Part shown: one piece after another, positions 7,943 to 16,207 of the stretch | Position numbering within the stretch: the first letter of the stretch is position 1 | How the letters are laid out: each line of letters begins with the position of its first letter | Assembly: GCA_947503145.1 (NCBI GenBank) | Contig: CANNCP010000016.1 | Coordinates: forward strand, 1-40,226 | Source: an uncultured Roseovarius sp. | Lineage (GTDB): Bacteria > Pseudomonadota > Alphaproteobacteria > Rhodobacterales > Rhodobacteraceae | Direction of reading: 5' to 3' | DNA length: 40,226 nucleotides | Notes under the pieces: generated by a model | What the model was told of the DNA's origin: nothing | Databases searched by the model: none | The model's input: the letters and a program-made list of their open reading frames with translations, nothing else | Program-made: the position numbers and the translations under genes

Positions 7943-8452
7943 TCAATAAGTGCGCCAGCGCCAGACTGGACCTAACCGGCTACGGCGCTCCCCGAACCCG
8001 GCGGGTTGTCCCGTCGGGCCCGAGGGGGAGACCCGGCGGGTGAACCCACCCTCAGAACGGGATCTCGTCGTCGCGGTCGACCAGCTCGGGGTCTTGGCCC
8101 TCGGCTGATTTCGGACGGCTAAGGAAGTTTCGGCGATGATCTCGCAGCCGTAGCGGTCAATGCCCATGCTACCGATCCACTTGCTGTAGTGGATACGGCC
8201 GTGGGCGAGGACCTTCATGCCCTTTTCGCAATGCTCCGTGACCGTCTTGCTGAGACCGTTGAAGCAGGTGATGCGGTGCCATTCCGTGTCCATGACCCGG
8301 TAGCCGTTGTCGTCGCGCATCACGCGACCTTCCGAGAGGCGGGAGCGCGAGGTGGCAAGGCTGAAGTTGGTGATCTGGGTGCTCGCGCCTTTCGTGGTGC
8401 GGGCTTCGGGGTTCTGACCGATGTTGCCGGCGAGGATGACGATGCTCTGCAT
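7943..8452 (-). CDS. ssb: Single-stranded DNA-binding protein, C-terminus frameshifted
   Basis: The frame from the ATG at 8452 begins MQSIVILAGNIGQNPEART and continues through the OB fold (DTEWHRITCFN, MKVLAHGRIHYSKWI) to about residue 109 (CEIIAET). After that the frame has no SSB character and runs to a stop at 7943. In another frame, starting near 8126 and stopping at 8052, lies FLSRPKSAEGQDPELVDRDD followed by EIPF, the expected SSB tail with its conserved acidic tip. A small indel near 8126 therefore separates the OB fold from the tail that recruits repair and replication partners. It should still bind ssDNA. A sequencing error is the alternative. Confidence 0.85.
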   Translation of the reverse strand: MQSIVILAGNIGQNPEARTTKGASTQITNFSLATSRSRLSEGRVMRDDNGYRVMDTEWHRITCFNGLSKTVTEHCEKGMKVLAHGRIHYSKWIGSMGIDRYGCEIIAETSLAVRNQPRAKTPSWSTATTRSRSEGGFTRRVSPSGPTGQPAGFGERRSRLGPVWRWRTY

Positions 8453-8884
8453 GGGTAAGCTCCTGTGTTTCCTGTCTTCGGGACCGTCCCTTCGACAAGA
8501 CCCGAAAAAGCCCGTCGGGTGAGGCGTGCACGGCGGACGGCACGGACGCCGGAATCCCTCCAAAGGACCGGGGTGGAGCGGGCAGGACGCCACAGGCGGC
8601 CAACACGGCCCGGACTGACGCGGGGTTGGGCGCAGGAGACCGAACGGGATTAGGGGATTGTCAGTCGAACGAAGGACCCAGAGGACAGAGAGGCACGGGG
8701 AGCCCATGCCAGACCCTGTCACCTTGCCAGTCGAACTTATCTGAACCTAATCCCTGCACCTCTCTGGCGGTGACGAAAGTGACGATCATCGACTCGCGCC
8801 CTTCTGCCCCTGCCTGCCGGAAGTTTCGGGCCTATGCTGCAACGGGCTATCAATATCGGAACATTCAGGACACGGACCGCACCA
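8453..8884. other. 432-bp stretch without a gene between ssb and the H-NS relic
   Basis: This holds the upstream region of ssb (minus strand) and of the H-NS-like relic (plus strand). I see no gene, no strong hairpin and no recognisable operator. CAGTCGAAC occurs twice (near 8663 and 8729), too short to interpret. Confidence 0.5.
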
Positions 8885-9168
8885 ATGGCTGATTTCGATC
8901 TCGAGGCCCTGTCGCTCAGCGAGCTGAAGAAAATGCAGAAGGATGTCGAAGGCGGCTTCCACCTATCAAGATCGACAAAGGCGGTAGTCTGCGCCGGAAC
9001 TGGGCTACTCTCTTGCCGAACTTGTCGGCTCCAAGGTGAAAACCACCCTTGTGCAATCCGCTGCGAAATCCTCACCACCTAAGAACCCTACAGCTCATCC
9101 GGTCTATCCGTGGGCGTGACCCGAAGTGGTTCGTTGACGCATTCAAGGCGGGCACAGACCCAAGTTAA
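8885..9168 (+). pseudogene. H-NS family (HvrA-like) nucleoid protein, broken
   Basis: Pieces of an alphaproteobacterial H-NS-like protein appear in order but in different frames. The start at 8885 gives MADFDLEALSLSELKKMQKD, the usual N-terminal coiled-coil opening. From about 9000 another frame gives ELGYSLAELVGSKVKT. Near 9110 the DNA-binding end appears as GRDPKWFVDAFKAGTDPS with a stop at 9166-9168. Most of the central coiled coil is missing and at least two frame changes are needed, so no intact protein is made. Together with the damaged ssb it marks decay of this plasmid segment. Confidence 0.8.
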
Positions 9169-9229
9169 GAAAACAGCTTTTTACTGACATGACACGAAGA
9201 TCATGTTAGCAAAGCGACACTTTCTTAAC
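9164..9229. promoter_or_regulatory. 66-bp imperfect palindrome upstream of the fic gene
   Basis: GTTAAGAAA at 9164-9172 pairs with TTTCTTAAC at 9221-9229, and ACATGA at 9187-9192 pairs with TCATGT at 9201-9206. Both pairs share the same centre (9196.5), and further pairs lie between them, about 21 Watson-Crick plus two wobble pairs in 29-nt arms with an 8-nt loop. It ends 15 bp before the fic start, in the promoter/leader position. It could be an operator, a leader hairpin or the relic of a small palindromic element. Confidence 0.6.
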
Positions 9230-9243
9230 ACGAGGCAGGGAAC

Positions 9244-10338
9244 ATGTTAAAGCCGACCTATATCATCCCCACTCTGCCCCCGACGGCGGAAATCGAAACT
9301 ATTCCTGTGCTCAAAGCGCTCGCTCGCGCTAGCCGTGCGCTTGCGGACCTGAAGGGGCAGGCAAAGACCATCCCAAATCAGGGCATTTTGATCGATACCC
9401 TCGCACTCCAGGAAGCCAAGGCCTCCTCCGAAGTCGAAAACATCGTCACGACGCAAGATGAGCTGTTTCAGGCGGACATCTTCCCCGACGATCCGCAATC
9501 CCCTGCGGCCAAAGAGGTCGCCCTTTATCGCGATGCTCTCCGGCTTGGCTATGCACGGTTGGGTGAAACCGGCGGCCTGATTCCCAACTCGGCGATCATC
9601 GACATGTTTCGTCTGCTGAAAGGGCGTAGTGATGGGTTTCGAGTAACACCGGGAACCGCCCTAAAGAACGAGAAGACCGAAGAGATCGTCTTTGTGCCGC
9701 CTCAGGATGCGCGCGAGATCGTCACCCACATGACCGCGTTGGAACGGTTTATCAACGATGACGGTCTCAGCGACCTTGATCCGCTGATCAAGATGGCGCT
9801 CATCCACCACCAATTCGAAAGCATCCACCCCTTTCCAGACGGGAACGGGCGAATCGGCCGCATTCTGAATGTCCTCTACCTTACCCGCACCGGGTTGCTC
9901 GACATCCCCGTGCTGTACCTGTCGCGTTTCATTACTCGCAACAAGGCGGACTACTATCAGCACCTGCAAGATGTGCGTGATACCGGAAACTGGGAGAACT
10001 GGGTCATCTACATGCTCGAGGCCGTTGCAGAGACCTCTGCGACGACCTTCGAGATTGTTACCGGTATCCGGCAGCAAATGGCGGACGTCAAGCATCGGCT
10101 GCGGTATGAGTTGCCCAAGATCTACAGCCAGGAACTGCTGAACAATCTCTTCCGCCACCCTTACACGCGGATCGAATACCTGCAGAAGGATCTGGATGTC
10201 AGCAGACAAACCGCTGCGAAGTATCTCGACACCTTGGCGGAGCGGGGCTTTGTGGAAAAGCACCGGTCTGGGAAGAATAACTACTTCATCAACGTCGCCT
10301 TGGTGAAACTCTTCCTAGACGTCTCGGGCGGCCCGTAG
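9244..10338 (+). CDS. Fic-family protein adenylyltransferase with N-terminal inhibitory helix
   Basis: 364 residues. The Fic core motif HPFPDGNGRIGR is complete at residues 195-206, so the catalytic His and the Asp/Asn/Arg set for ATP are present. Upstream, S61-xxx-E65-N66 in SSEVEN fits the (S/T)xxxE(G/N) inhibitory motif of class II Fic proteins, in which the Glu blocks the ATP gamma-phosphate. The C-terminal part (about 290-355) contains a winged-helix segment (RIEYLQKDLDVSRQTAAKYL), common in DOC/Fic_N proteins of this size. It probably AMPylates a protein target, itself included. It stands alone downstream of a long palindrome, with no separate antitoxin visible. Confidence 0.93.
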   Translation: MLKPTYIIPTLPPTAEIETIPVLKALARASRALADLKGQAKTIPNQGILIDTLALQEAKASSEVENIVTTQDELFQADIFPDDPQSPAAKEVALYRDALRLGYARLGETGGLIPNSAIIDMFRLLKGRSDGFRVTPGTALKNEKTEEIVFVPPQDAREIVTHMTALERFINDDGLSDLDPLIKMALIHHQFESIHPFPDGNGRIGRILNVLYLTRTGLLDIPVLYLSRFITRNKADYYQHLQDVRDTGNWENWVIYMLEAVAETSATTFEIVTGIRQQMADVKHRLRYELPKIYSQELLNNLFRHPYTRIEYLQKDLDVSRQTAAKYLDTLAERGFVEKHRSGKNNYFINVALVKLFLDVSGGP

Positions 10339-10485
10339 GACTCTGACTAGCCTGACAATTCGAGGAAGGTGACGATCTGCCGGCCTGCATCGGCACTCTG
10401 TCTCGTTCAGCTGCGGCGACTGGCAGGCGTAGAACTCAGGTCGGCGCCCTTGCGCCGAACCTGAACCTTGGCGGAAACCGTGGGC

Positions 10486-10650
10486 CTAAGCCCACGGGTC
10501 AACCTCAACCAGTACCTGAACTTCGTCGCCGTCGATTTCATCGGCAGGGACGGCGCCGAAGATTCCATCCCCAACTTGGAAGACGACGATCGAAACCATG
10601 AGCGTGGCGGCGAGGGAGGCGGCGAAGGCGTGTGCATCTTTGCGGGACAT
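10486..10650 (-). CDS. Small single-span membrane protein, unknown
   Basis: 54 residues from the ATG at 10650, with GGGAG 8-12 bp upstream. One hydrophobic helix (AASLAATLMVSIVVFQV, about residues 9-26) is followed by an acidic tail (GDEVQVLVEVDPW). No family is recognised with certainty. It is alone on the minus strand between fic and a gene-free stretch. The ribosome site, membrane helix and absence of in-frame stops support a real gene; length alone would not. Confidence 0.5.
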   Translation of the reverse strand: MSRKDAHAFAASLAATLMVSIVVFQVGDGIFGAVPADEIDGDEVQVLVEVDPWA

Positions 10651-11176
10651 CTGTTTGGCTCCCGTCTTGGAGGCGGGGGACCATCCCTCGCGCGACAGGA
10701 CCCCGCAGGCCCGAAGACTGGCTGACATCACCGGGTCCATTCGGCGGCACGGACTTGCCCGTAGCGTCAGATGTCAGACAAAACCGACTTTTGTGTAACT
10801 GCACTGACCCAGATCACCGGTGCAGAACTCAGACCGATCACTCGTGCTCCACGCGGCGAAGGTCGGCAACGAGCCCGAAGCGGAAGAACTCCCCTTGTCC
10901 TGAGTGCCGCGGTCTCAGGGCTGTGGCCATAGTGGAAGGTGATCCAGTCCTTCCCACGGTGCCAACTGCTCCAATACTCAATCAGCACGGCAGTCATAAC
11001 CTTTGCCACCGCGGGCAGGATGATCCGGAGCAGGCACTAATCCGAGTACGACGGCGAACCGACTGCCGATTACCTGCAGAACCGCCTCAGTCGTCTGAAA
11101 GGATGATGGCATCAACGAGGGCGATCGTAAGGTCGGCACCCAATATGGAGACCCAGTGCGACCCTCATTCGCATTA
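10651..11176. other. 526-bp stretch with no supported gene
   Basis: Open frames exist on both strands but show no family motifs, ribosome sites or coherent composition. The stretch ends at the in-frame stop just upstream of the LysR remnant. I see no strong hairpin or repeat. Confidence 0.5.
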
Positions 11177-11179
11177 TAG

Positions 11180-11611
11180 CAGATCAGATCGCGCCTGGTG
11201 CTCGTTGCAAGCCCCGAGCTTTTACGCGATGTGGACGGCACCATCACTCTTGAGCGTCTGACCGAGTTGCCGACGCTGTCGATGGACGAGGAGGGCGACA
11301 AAGTCACGTGGGAGCTTGTCGGTCCGGACGGCGAGACGCGAAGCCTGTCACACCGACCGCAACTTTTGTGCGCAAGTTCCGACGTGTTGCGGAAATCAGC
11401 GCTTGAGGGGCTGGGCGTGGCGTTGCTACCTGAGCATGTCGGCCGAAATGAGATAGGCACGGGGCGCCTCATGCATCTGTTGCCCGATTGGCATTCTCCT
11501 TTTGGAACAGTTCATGCCGTGTTCTCATCCCCAAAAGGACTCGTGCCCGCCGTCCGGGCCTTTATCGATCACCTCGCAGCCGAGGTGTCCATTCGGTCGG
11601 GCCCTTCCTGA
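11180..11611 (+). pseudogene. LysR-family regulator, C-terminal remnant
   Basis: The frame open from a TAG at 11177-11179 reads QIRSRLVLVASPELLRD, then LPTLSMDEEGDKVTWELVG, LLCASSDVLRKSALEGLGVA, and ends with VRAFIDHLAAEV. This is the second half of a LysR effector domain, including the conserved VASPELL strand and the GLGVALLPEH segment. The DNA-binding domain and first half of the effector domain (about 170 residues) are missing and no start codon with a ribosome site is present. It is a relic and not the missing half of the LysR at 67-420, since that gene is cut by an IS end. Confidence 0.75.
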
Positions 11612-11619
11612 CGGGCCCG
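11598..11619 (+). terminator. GC-rich hairpin after the LysR remnant
   Basis: CGGGCCC and GGGCCCG form a 7-bp perfect stem around an 8-nt loop overlapping the end of the LysR remnant. There is no following T-run, so it is at best a partial terminator signal. Confidence 0.35.
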
Positions 11620-11951
11620 GTCTGCCAACCGATCAGCCCTGACGGAGGCGTCAGGAATGACCGCGATGGTCGGTCCGGACAAACGGATGCATACATAGCG
11701 CCGATCTAGCGCTCGCAGCGAACGGCAGGAAGGTCCGCTCTGCCGCCATGCATGGCTTCAAAAACAATGTTTGCTGTCCCGTTCGAACATCTGCCAGATT
11801 GAGATATTGACCAGCTCAACAAAATCAGCGACTTGCAAGGTCAGAAGCCAAGGGGGTTCAATTGGGACGGTCTTGACAGATCGCTTGGAGTGTCATTTCG
11901 CCCCGTCCAGCAAACGACCCCTTGCGGTAGGCTTCTCTACTCCAAATGCAC
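11620..11951. other. Gene-free stretch, 332 bp
   Basis: No gene, repeat or clear regulatory signal is visible between the LysR remnant and the end of the GlxA-type regulator. Confidence 0.5.
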
Positions 11952-12914
11952 TCATGCATGAAAGCGCTGCCGGTATTCGCCCGGGGTCAGGCCCACGTAC
12001 CTATGAAAGATCTTCCGGAAAGCACCGGCATCGGAATAGCCGACTTCCCAGGAAATGCGCTCGACCGGCAGGCGACCGAATTGCAGCAGTTCCTGCGCTT
12101 TCGCGACCCGGAGGCGTTGCGCATATTCGGTCGTGGTCAGGCCGGTCGCTTTCTGGAAGCGGCGCAGCAAAGTGCGCTCTTCCAGCCCTGCTTCCTCTGC
12201 TAGCGTCGCGAGCCGCGCATCCCGCCCCTCGTTGGCCTGCAGGAAATGCTGCGCCTTGAGGACGGCCGCGTCACCATGGGTTAGGCGGGGCGCGAAGCCG
12301 CTGTAATAGCGCTGCTCACGCCCCGGCGGGTCTACGAGCATCATCCGGGCAGTCTGCGCCATAACGACGGGGCCGAGGAAGCGGTCGACCAGCTTCAGGC
12401 CGAGATCGGTCCACGACATCAGGCCACCTGCCGAGATGATGTCACCGCCGTCGATGATCAGGCGATCTGTATCCAGCGCCACATCGGGGAACCGCTCCCG
12501 GAAATCCTCGGCATAGGTCCAGTGCGTGGTGGCCCCTCGTCCGCTCAATAGTCCCGTCTCAGCCAACAGGAAGGCGCCCCCACAGACGGACGCCAGCATC
12601 GTCCCTTCACCATGACGTTCCCGCAACCAAGCCGCGAGCGGCGCTGCGACATCAGGCTGGATGGGGGCCTCGAGTGACGGAGGCAGAATCAGGACCTGAC
12701 AGGGAGCGTTGTCATGGCCTGACGCTTCGGGATCACCAGCAGGCATCGGTGGTACCGGCTCGCAGGCCTGAAGGGTTTGGACCCGCAACCGCGGGACGCC
12801 CTGATCCGACCGCTCTGCTATCCGCCCGGCGATGAGAAACAGGTCCGTCAGCCCAAGGGCGGCAGAGAGTTGCGCGCCGGGGTAGAGGACGATGCCAATC
12901 CTTAAATCCTCCAT
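11952..12914 (-). CDS. GlxA-family transcriptional regulator (DJ-1/PfpI + AraC)
   Basis: 320 residues: an N-terminal DJ-1/PfpI-like domain (about 4-190; nucleophile-elbow cysteine in [15 protein letters not shown] near residue 110) and a C-terminal AraC-type double helix-turn-helix (about 215-318; [20 protein letters not shown], then [20 protein letters not shown]). The family regulates catabolic or stress genes in response to small metabolites; the ligand is unknown. It is divergent from the isochorismatase and MBL-fold genes, which are its most likely targets. A 21-bp-spaced direct repeat overlaps its own start codon, suggesting autoregulation. Confidence 0.93.
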   Translation of the reverse strand: MEDLRIGIVLYPGAQLSAALGLTDLFLIAGRIAERSDQGVPRLRVQTLQACEPVPPMPAGDPEASGHDNAPCQVLILPPSLEAPIQPDVAAPLAAWLRERHGEGTMLASVCGGAFLLAETGLLSGRGATTHWTYAEDFRERFPDVALDTDRLIIDGGDIISAGGLMSWTDLGLKLVDRFLGPVVMAQTARMMLVDPPGREQRYYSGFAPRLTHGDAAVLKAQHFLQANEGRDARLATLAEEAGLEERTLLRRFQKATGLTTTEYAQRLRVAKAQELLQFGRLPVERISWEVGYSDAGAFRKIFHRYVGLTPGEYRQRFHA

Positions 12915-12949
12915 ATGTCGATATCGCCCCTATTTATGTCGATTGCGCC
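12914..12949. promoter_or_regulatory. Direct-repeat operator for the GlxA-type regulator
   Basis: TATGTCGAT occurs at 12914-12922 and again at 12935-12943, each followed by a CGCC. The 21-bp period puts both on the same DNA face, the layout bound by the two helix-turn-helix motifs of AraC-type proteins. The site overlaps the regulator's start codon and lies about 70-100 bp upstream of the divergent hydrolase gene, so it could control both directions. Confidence 0.5.
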
Positions 12950-13015
12950 AATGGTAAGGAATGTGGGCATACGCCAGATTGAGGTCAAGAAACCCGGACC
13001 CAGAAAGGTAAGACC

Positions 13016-13558
13016 ATGTCCAAACGTGCAATCATCGCAGTTGATCTGCAAAATGAATACTGGCCGAACGGTAACCTGCCGCTCGAAGGCATTGATGCCG
13101 CCGCCGCCAATGCGGCGCGCGTCATCGTTCATGGCCGCGAAGCCGGGGACCTTGTCGTGAATGTGCGCCACGAGATGCCGGGTGGACCGGTCTTCGTCCC
13201 CGGGTCGGAGGGGGCCGAGATCAACGAGGTCGTCGCGCCCGGCGAGGGCGAGCCGGTCATCACCAAGAACTTTCCCAATTCCTTCCGCGACACCGGTCTG
13301 AAGGGCCTGCTTGACGAGAAGGGGGTCGAGGAAGTGGTCGTGATCGGTGCCATGAGCCACATGTGCGTTGATGCGACTGTCCGGGCCGCCAACGACTTCG
13401 GCTACAAGACCGTGACCATCCACGATGCCTGCGCCACGCGCGACCTAGAGTTCAATGGCGCGACCGTTCCGGCGGCGCATGTCCATGCGGCGCTGATGGC
13501 GGCATTCGCATTCGCCTACGGCGAGGTTGTTGCCACCGACGACTTCATCAAGCACTGA
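13016..13558 (+). CDS. Isochorismatase-family cysteine hydrolase
   Basis: 180 residues with the alpha/beta isochorismatase-like fold. The catalytic set is visible: Asp in IIAVDLQNEYW (near residue 9), Lys in VITKNFPNSF (near 84), and the nucleophile Cys in GAMSHMCVDATVRAA (near 118) preceded by the cis-peptide region. Related enzymes hydrolyse C-N or ester bonds (nicotinamidase, carbamoyl hydrolases, peroxyureidoacrylate amidohydrolase); the substrate is not determined here. AAGG lies 5-10 bp upstream of the start. It is followed within about 25-40 bp by an MBL-fold hydrolase and is divergent from a GlxA-type regulator, so the two hydrolases probably form a regulated pair. Confidence 0.92.
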   Translation: MSKRAIIAVDLQNEYWPNGNLPLEGIDAAAANAARVIVHGREAGDLVVNVRHEMPGGPVFVPGSEGAEINEVVAPGEGEPVITKNFPNSFRDTGLKGLLDEKGVEEVVVIGAMSHMCVDATVRAANDFGYKTVTIHDACATRDLEFNGATVPAAHVHAALMAAFAFAYGEVVATDDFIKH

Positions 13559-13597
13559 ACCGGCGAGAGGAGAGATCTCATAACCACGCGCCGACAA

Positions 13598-14455
13598 ATG
13601 CTCGCCATGTCCGCCTCCGCCATCGTCGGAAGCGCTGTCTCTGCATCAGCTCAGGGAAATGACGTCAGCTCCGAAAGCAGGAGCAAGATCACCCAGATCC
13701 GCAATGCCACCTTGCGGATCGACTACGGCGGCGTTCGCTTTCTCGTCGATCCGATGCTGGCGGATCGTCACAGCTTCCCGGGGTTCCCGGGGACCGCGAA
13801 CAGCGAGCAGCACAATCCGATGGTGCATCTACCACTGCCGATTGCCGACATCGTCGACGTCGATGGCGTGATCGTCACTCATCTGCACGAAGACCACTGG
13901 GACCAGGCGGCGCGAGACGCGCTGGAAAAGGATCTGCCGGTCTTCGCCCAGAACGACGCCGATGCCGAAGTTATCCGTGGTCAAGGCTTTACCGATGTCC
14001 GCGTACTGTCCGAGAACACCGAGTTCGATGGTGTGCGTCTGATCAAGACGGCGGGTCGGCATGGAACGCAGGCACATTACGAGGCAATGGCAGAGCTTCT
14101 GGGCGACGTCTGCGGCGTGGTGTTCAACCATCCCGAAGAGAAGACCATCTATCTTGCCGGGGACACGATCTGGAACGAGAACGTCGACGCTGTCCTGTCT
14201 GCGCACGCACCTGAAATCGCGATCCTGAACGCGGGCTACGCGATGGTCCAGGGCATTGACGGAGGCATCATCATGGGAACCGAGGATGTCCTGCGCGTTC
14301 ACCAGGCCGCGCCCGAGGCTCGACTGATCGCTTCGCACATGGAAGCGATCAATCATTGCGTCCTTACGCGCGCAGAACTCCGGGCCTTCGCAGCCGAAGA
14401 GGGGTTCTCGGACAAACTGCTGACCCCCGGAGACGGCGAAACCAATACGATCTGA
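13598..14455 (+). CDS. MBL-fold metallo-hydrolase, possibly Tat-exported
   Basis: 285 residues from the ATG at 13598. The metal motif is HLHEDHWD (near residue 92), with further ligands in GRHG, AGDT and SHMEAINH; the fold resembles UlaG-like lactonases. The codons before this ATG continue in frame as TTRRQ, so the N-terminus would read TTRRQMLAMSASAIVGSAVS, a good twin-arginine signal ending in ASAQ. The triplet in start position for that longer form (13580-13582) is ATA, preceded by a well-spaced GAGGAGA ribosome site. Either ATA initiates, an ATG has mutated and export is lost, or 13598 is used. It is 39 bp downstream of the isochorismatase-like gene. Confidence 0.88.
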   Translation: MLAMSASAIVGSAVSASAQGNDVSSESRSKITQIRNATLRIDYGGVRFLVDPMLADRHSFPGFPGTANSEQHNPMVHLPLPIADIVDVDGVIVTHLHEDHWDQAARDALEKDLPVFAQNDADAEVIRGQGFTDVRVLSENTEFDGVRLIKTAGRHGTQAHYEAMAELLGDVCGVVFNHPEEKTIYLAGDTIWNENVDAVLSAHAPEIAILNAGYAMVQGIDGGIIMGTEDVLRVHQAAPEARLIASHMEAINHCVLTRAELRAFAAEEGFSDKLLTPGDGETNTI

Positions 14456-14645
14456 CAGCATGGAAGACTGGCGGCGGTGCGATGGGCGCCGTCGCCGGGA
14501 GCTATGGCGAACAGCCCATAGCTGCATACGGAGCATTGGGCAGCCTTTTCCCTCGGTCCGGCCCCCCAGGGCGGGCACGGCGGTCGGCAGTGCCGGGCCC
14601 TTTCAGGGCATTCCCGGCGATTGCTGCGTAAGCACAATCGCGTGG

Positions 14646-15545
14646 TCAGGCGGCGTCCTGTAGAAGCGGACGCAGCGCCACCTCGACCCTTTCGCGGGAG
14701 GCAGGCTCGAGCGGCAGGATCGGACGCGGCGGAGTGATGCGCCCGAGACCGAGGATCTCCGCGATGGTAAACATCACGCGGAAGCTGCCGAACTCGCGGA
14801 ACAGCGCCCAAAGGGGAGCGAAAGCGTGATCGATGCGCTCGGCTTCGACCGCGTTCCCGGCCTGAGCCGCGCGGGTGAGGGCGAGAGCGGGTTCCGGCAA
14901 GAGACCGGCCACGACGCTATACCAGCAGGCATCGCCGGCGAGCAGCGCATCTTTCGCACCCCAGTCGCCACTGTAGCCGATAGCGAAGCCCTCCGGCGTC
15001 ATGGCCCGCAGGCGCCGCATCTCGCCCGCGTAGTCGCCGTCCGTCGGCAGAGGCATCTTGACTGCGGCCACGTTCGGGATTTCGGCCAGTCGCGCGATCA
15101 GGTCCGGGCTGAAGGTGAATTTCGTGGTGCCCGGGTTGTTGTAGATGCACAGGGGCAGCTCGCCGGCCGCGGCGACAGCCTCGAAATGGCGAAAGACCTC
15201 ATCATCGGTCAACGGCTGATATGACATGGGCGCGAGCAGCAGGCCGTCTGCGCCGGCTTGTCGGGCGTCTCGCGCAAGGTTCTCGGCAACATCGGTTGTT
15301 AGAGCGCCGACACCGACGATGAGCGGCGTCCGTCCTGCCACGCAGTCCACGGCAGCCCGCAGCGTGCGCTTGCGCTCTTCCGGTGTCAGGTAGGCGTATC
15401 CGCCGGTGCTGCCGAGCAGTCCGATGGAATCCGCTCCCGCAGCCACGATCCGCTCGAGGAACCGTTGCAGAAGCTCGGGTTTCAGCTGCCCCTCGTCATC
15501 AGTGGGAGTGAGCGGGAAGGCCGACAGGCCGGTGAACAAGGTCAT
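14646..15545 (-). CDS. Dihydrodipicolinate synthase / N-acetylneuraminate lyase family aldolase
   Basis: 299 residues, a class I aldolase TIM barrel. The Schiff-base Lys is in VAAVKMPLP (near residue 160) and the catalytic Tyr in IYNNPGTTKF (near 133); GLLGSTGGYAYLT replaces the usual GTTGE-type loop. The family includes DapA and sugar-acid or hydroxyproline-derived aldolases. The altered loop and the position beside exporters argue against a housekeeping DapA, but the substrate cannot be fixed. It is 13 bp downstream of a LysE-type exporter gene and probably in the same transcript. A GGAG ribosome site is present. Confidence 0.88.
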   Translation of the reverse strand: MTLFTGLSAFPLTPTDDEGQLKPELLQRFLERIVAAGADSIGLLGSTGGYAYLTPEERKRTLRAAVDCVAGRTPLIVGVGALTTDVAENLARDARQAGADGLLLAPMSYQPLTDDEVFRHFEAVAAAGELPLCIYNNPGTTKFTFSPDLIARLAEIPNVAAVKMPLPTDGDYAGEMRRLRAMTPEGFAIGYSGDWGAKDALLAGDACWYSVVAGLLPEPALALTRAAQAGNAVEAERIDHAFAPLWALFREFGSFRVMFTIAEILGLGRITPPRPILPLEPASRERVEVALRPLLQDAA

Positions 15546-15558
15546 GCGAATATCTCCT

Positions 15559-16194
15559 TCAAAAGCGTGACATGAGCAGGCGGAGACCGGCGAACCCGAA
15601 GAAGGCGGCCAGAACGCCCTCGATCCCGCGCCGGGCCTTCCGGTAGAGGCGGATCATCGGTGCCGTCGAAAACACGAGCGCGTAGCCGGCGAAGATCATC
15701 ACGCTCAGGACCGCACAACCTGCCAGAATTGTGGCCACGTCACGCCAGGATGGCTCAGCACCGAGGCCAAGCGTGACCAGGGCGATCCAGGCCAACACCG
15801 CCTTCGGGTTGGCCAGATGCATGATCAATCCATGGCGGTAGAGCGCGACCGAGGACGGAGGAGACTCTTCTCGCGCCGGTCCGCTTGAGGTCGCCGGGTT
15901 GGAGGTCAGCGCGCTTCGGGCCGCGCGTACCGCGAGGTAGAGCAGGTATATGCCGCCGAAGATCTTCAGGAAGATCAGGGCCTCGGCATAGCGCGCGAGC
16001 AACGCGGAAACACCGGTGGCTGCGGACAGCCCCCAGAACAGCGACCCGGAGATGACGCCCGCCGCCAGTGCCAGCCCAGCCCGGCGACCGTGGTTCATCG
16101 CCACTCCCATGATCCGAAGAGTGCTCGGGCCGGGACTTCCGGCCGCGATCACATAGGCGGTGAAGACGATGAGCAGGTGGTTGAGGTTCTCCAT
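15559..16194 (-). CDS. LysE-family translocator (RhtB type)
   Basis: 211 residues with about six hydrophobic segments. The signature near the N-terminus, VIAAGSPGPSTLRIMGVAMNHGRRAGLALAAG split by its turn at SPGPS, and HLANPKAVLAWI in the middle are typical of RhtB/LysE amino-acid exporters. These proteins export amino acids using the proton-motive force. It sits 13 bp upstream of the aldolase gene and 13 bp downstream of a second LysE-type exporter. The substrate is unknown; the ArgP-type regulator nearby suggests basic amino acids for at least one of the pair. Confidence 0.9.
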   Translation of the reverse strand: MENLNHLLIVFTAYVIAAGSPGPSTLRIMGVAMNHGRRAGLALAAGVISGSLFWGLSAATGVSALLARYAEALIFLKIFGGIYLLYLAVRAARSALTSNPATSSGPAREESPPSSVALYRHGLIMHLANPKAVLAWIALVTLGLGAEPSWRDVATILAGCAVLSVMIFAGYALVFSTAPMIRLYRKARRGIEGVLAAFFGFAGLRLLMSRF

Positions 16195-16207
16195 GACGTG
16201 TATCCCC

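Noticed and set aside
10632..11261. 209-codon open frame on the plus strand
   Set aside because: Composition is not protein-like and it ends inside the LysR remnant in another frame.
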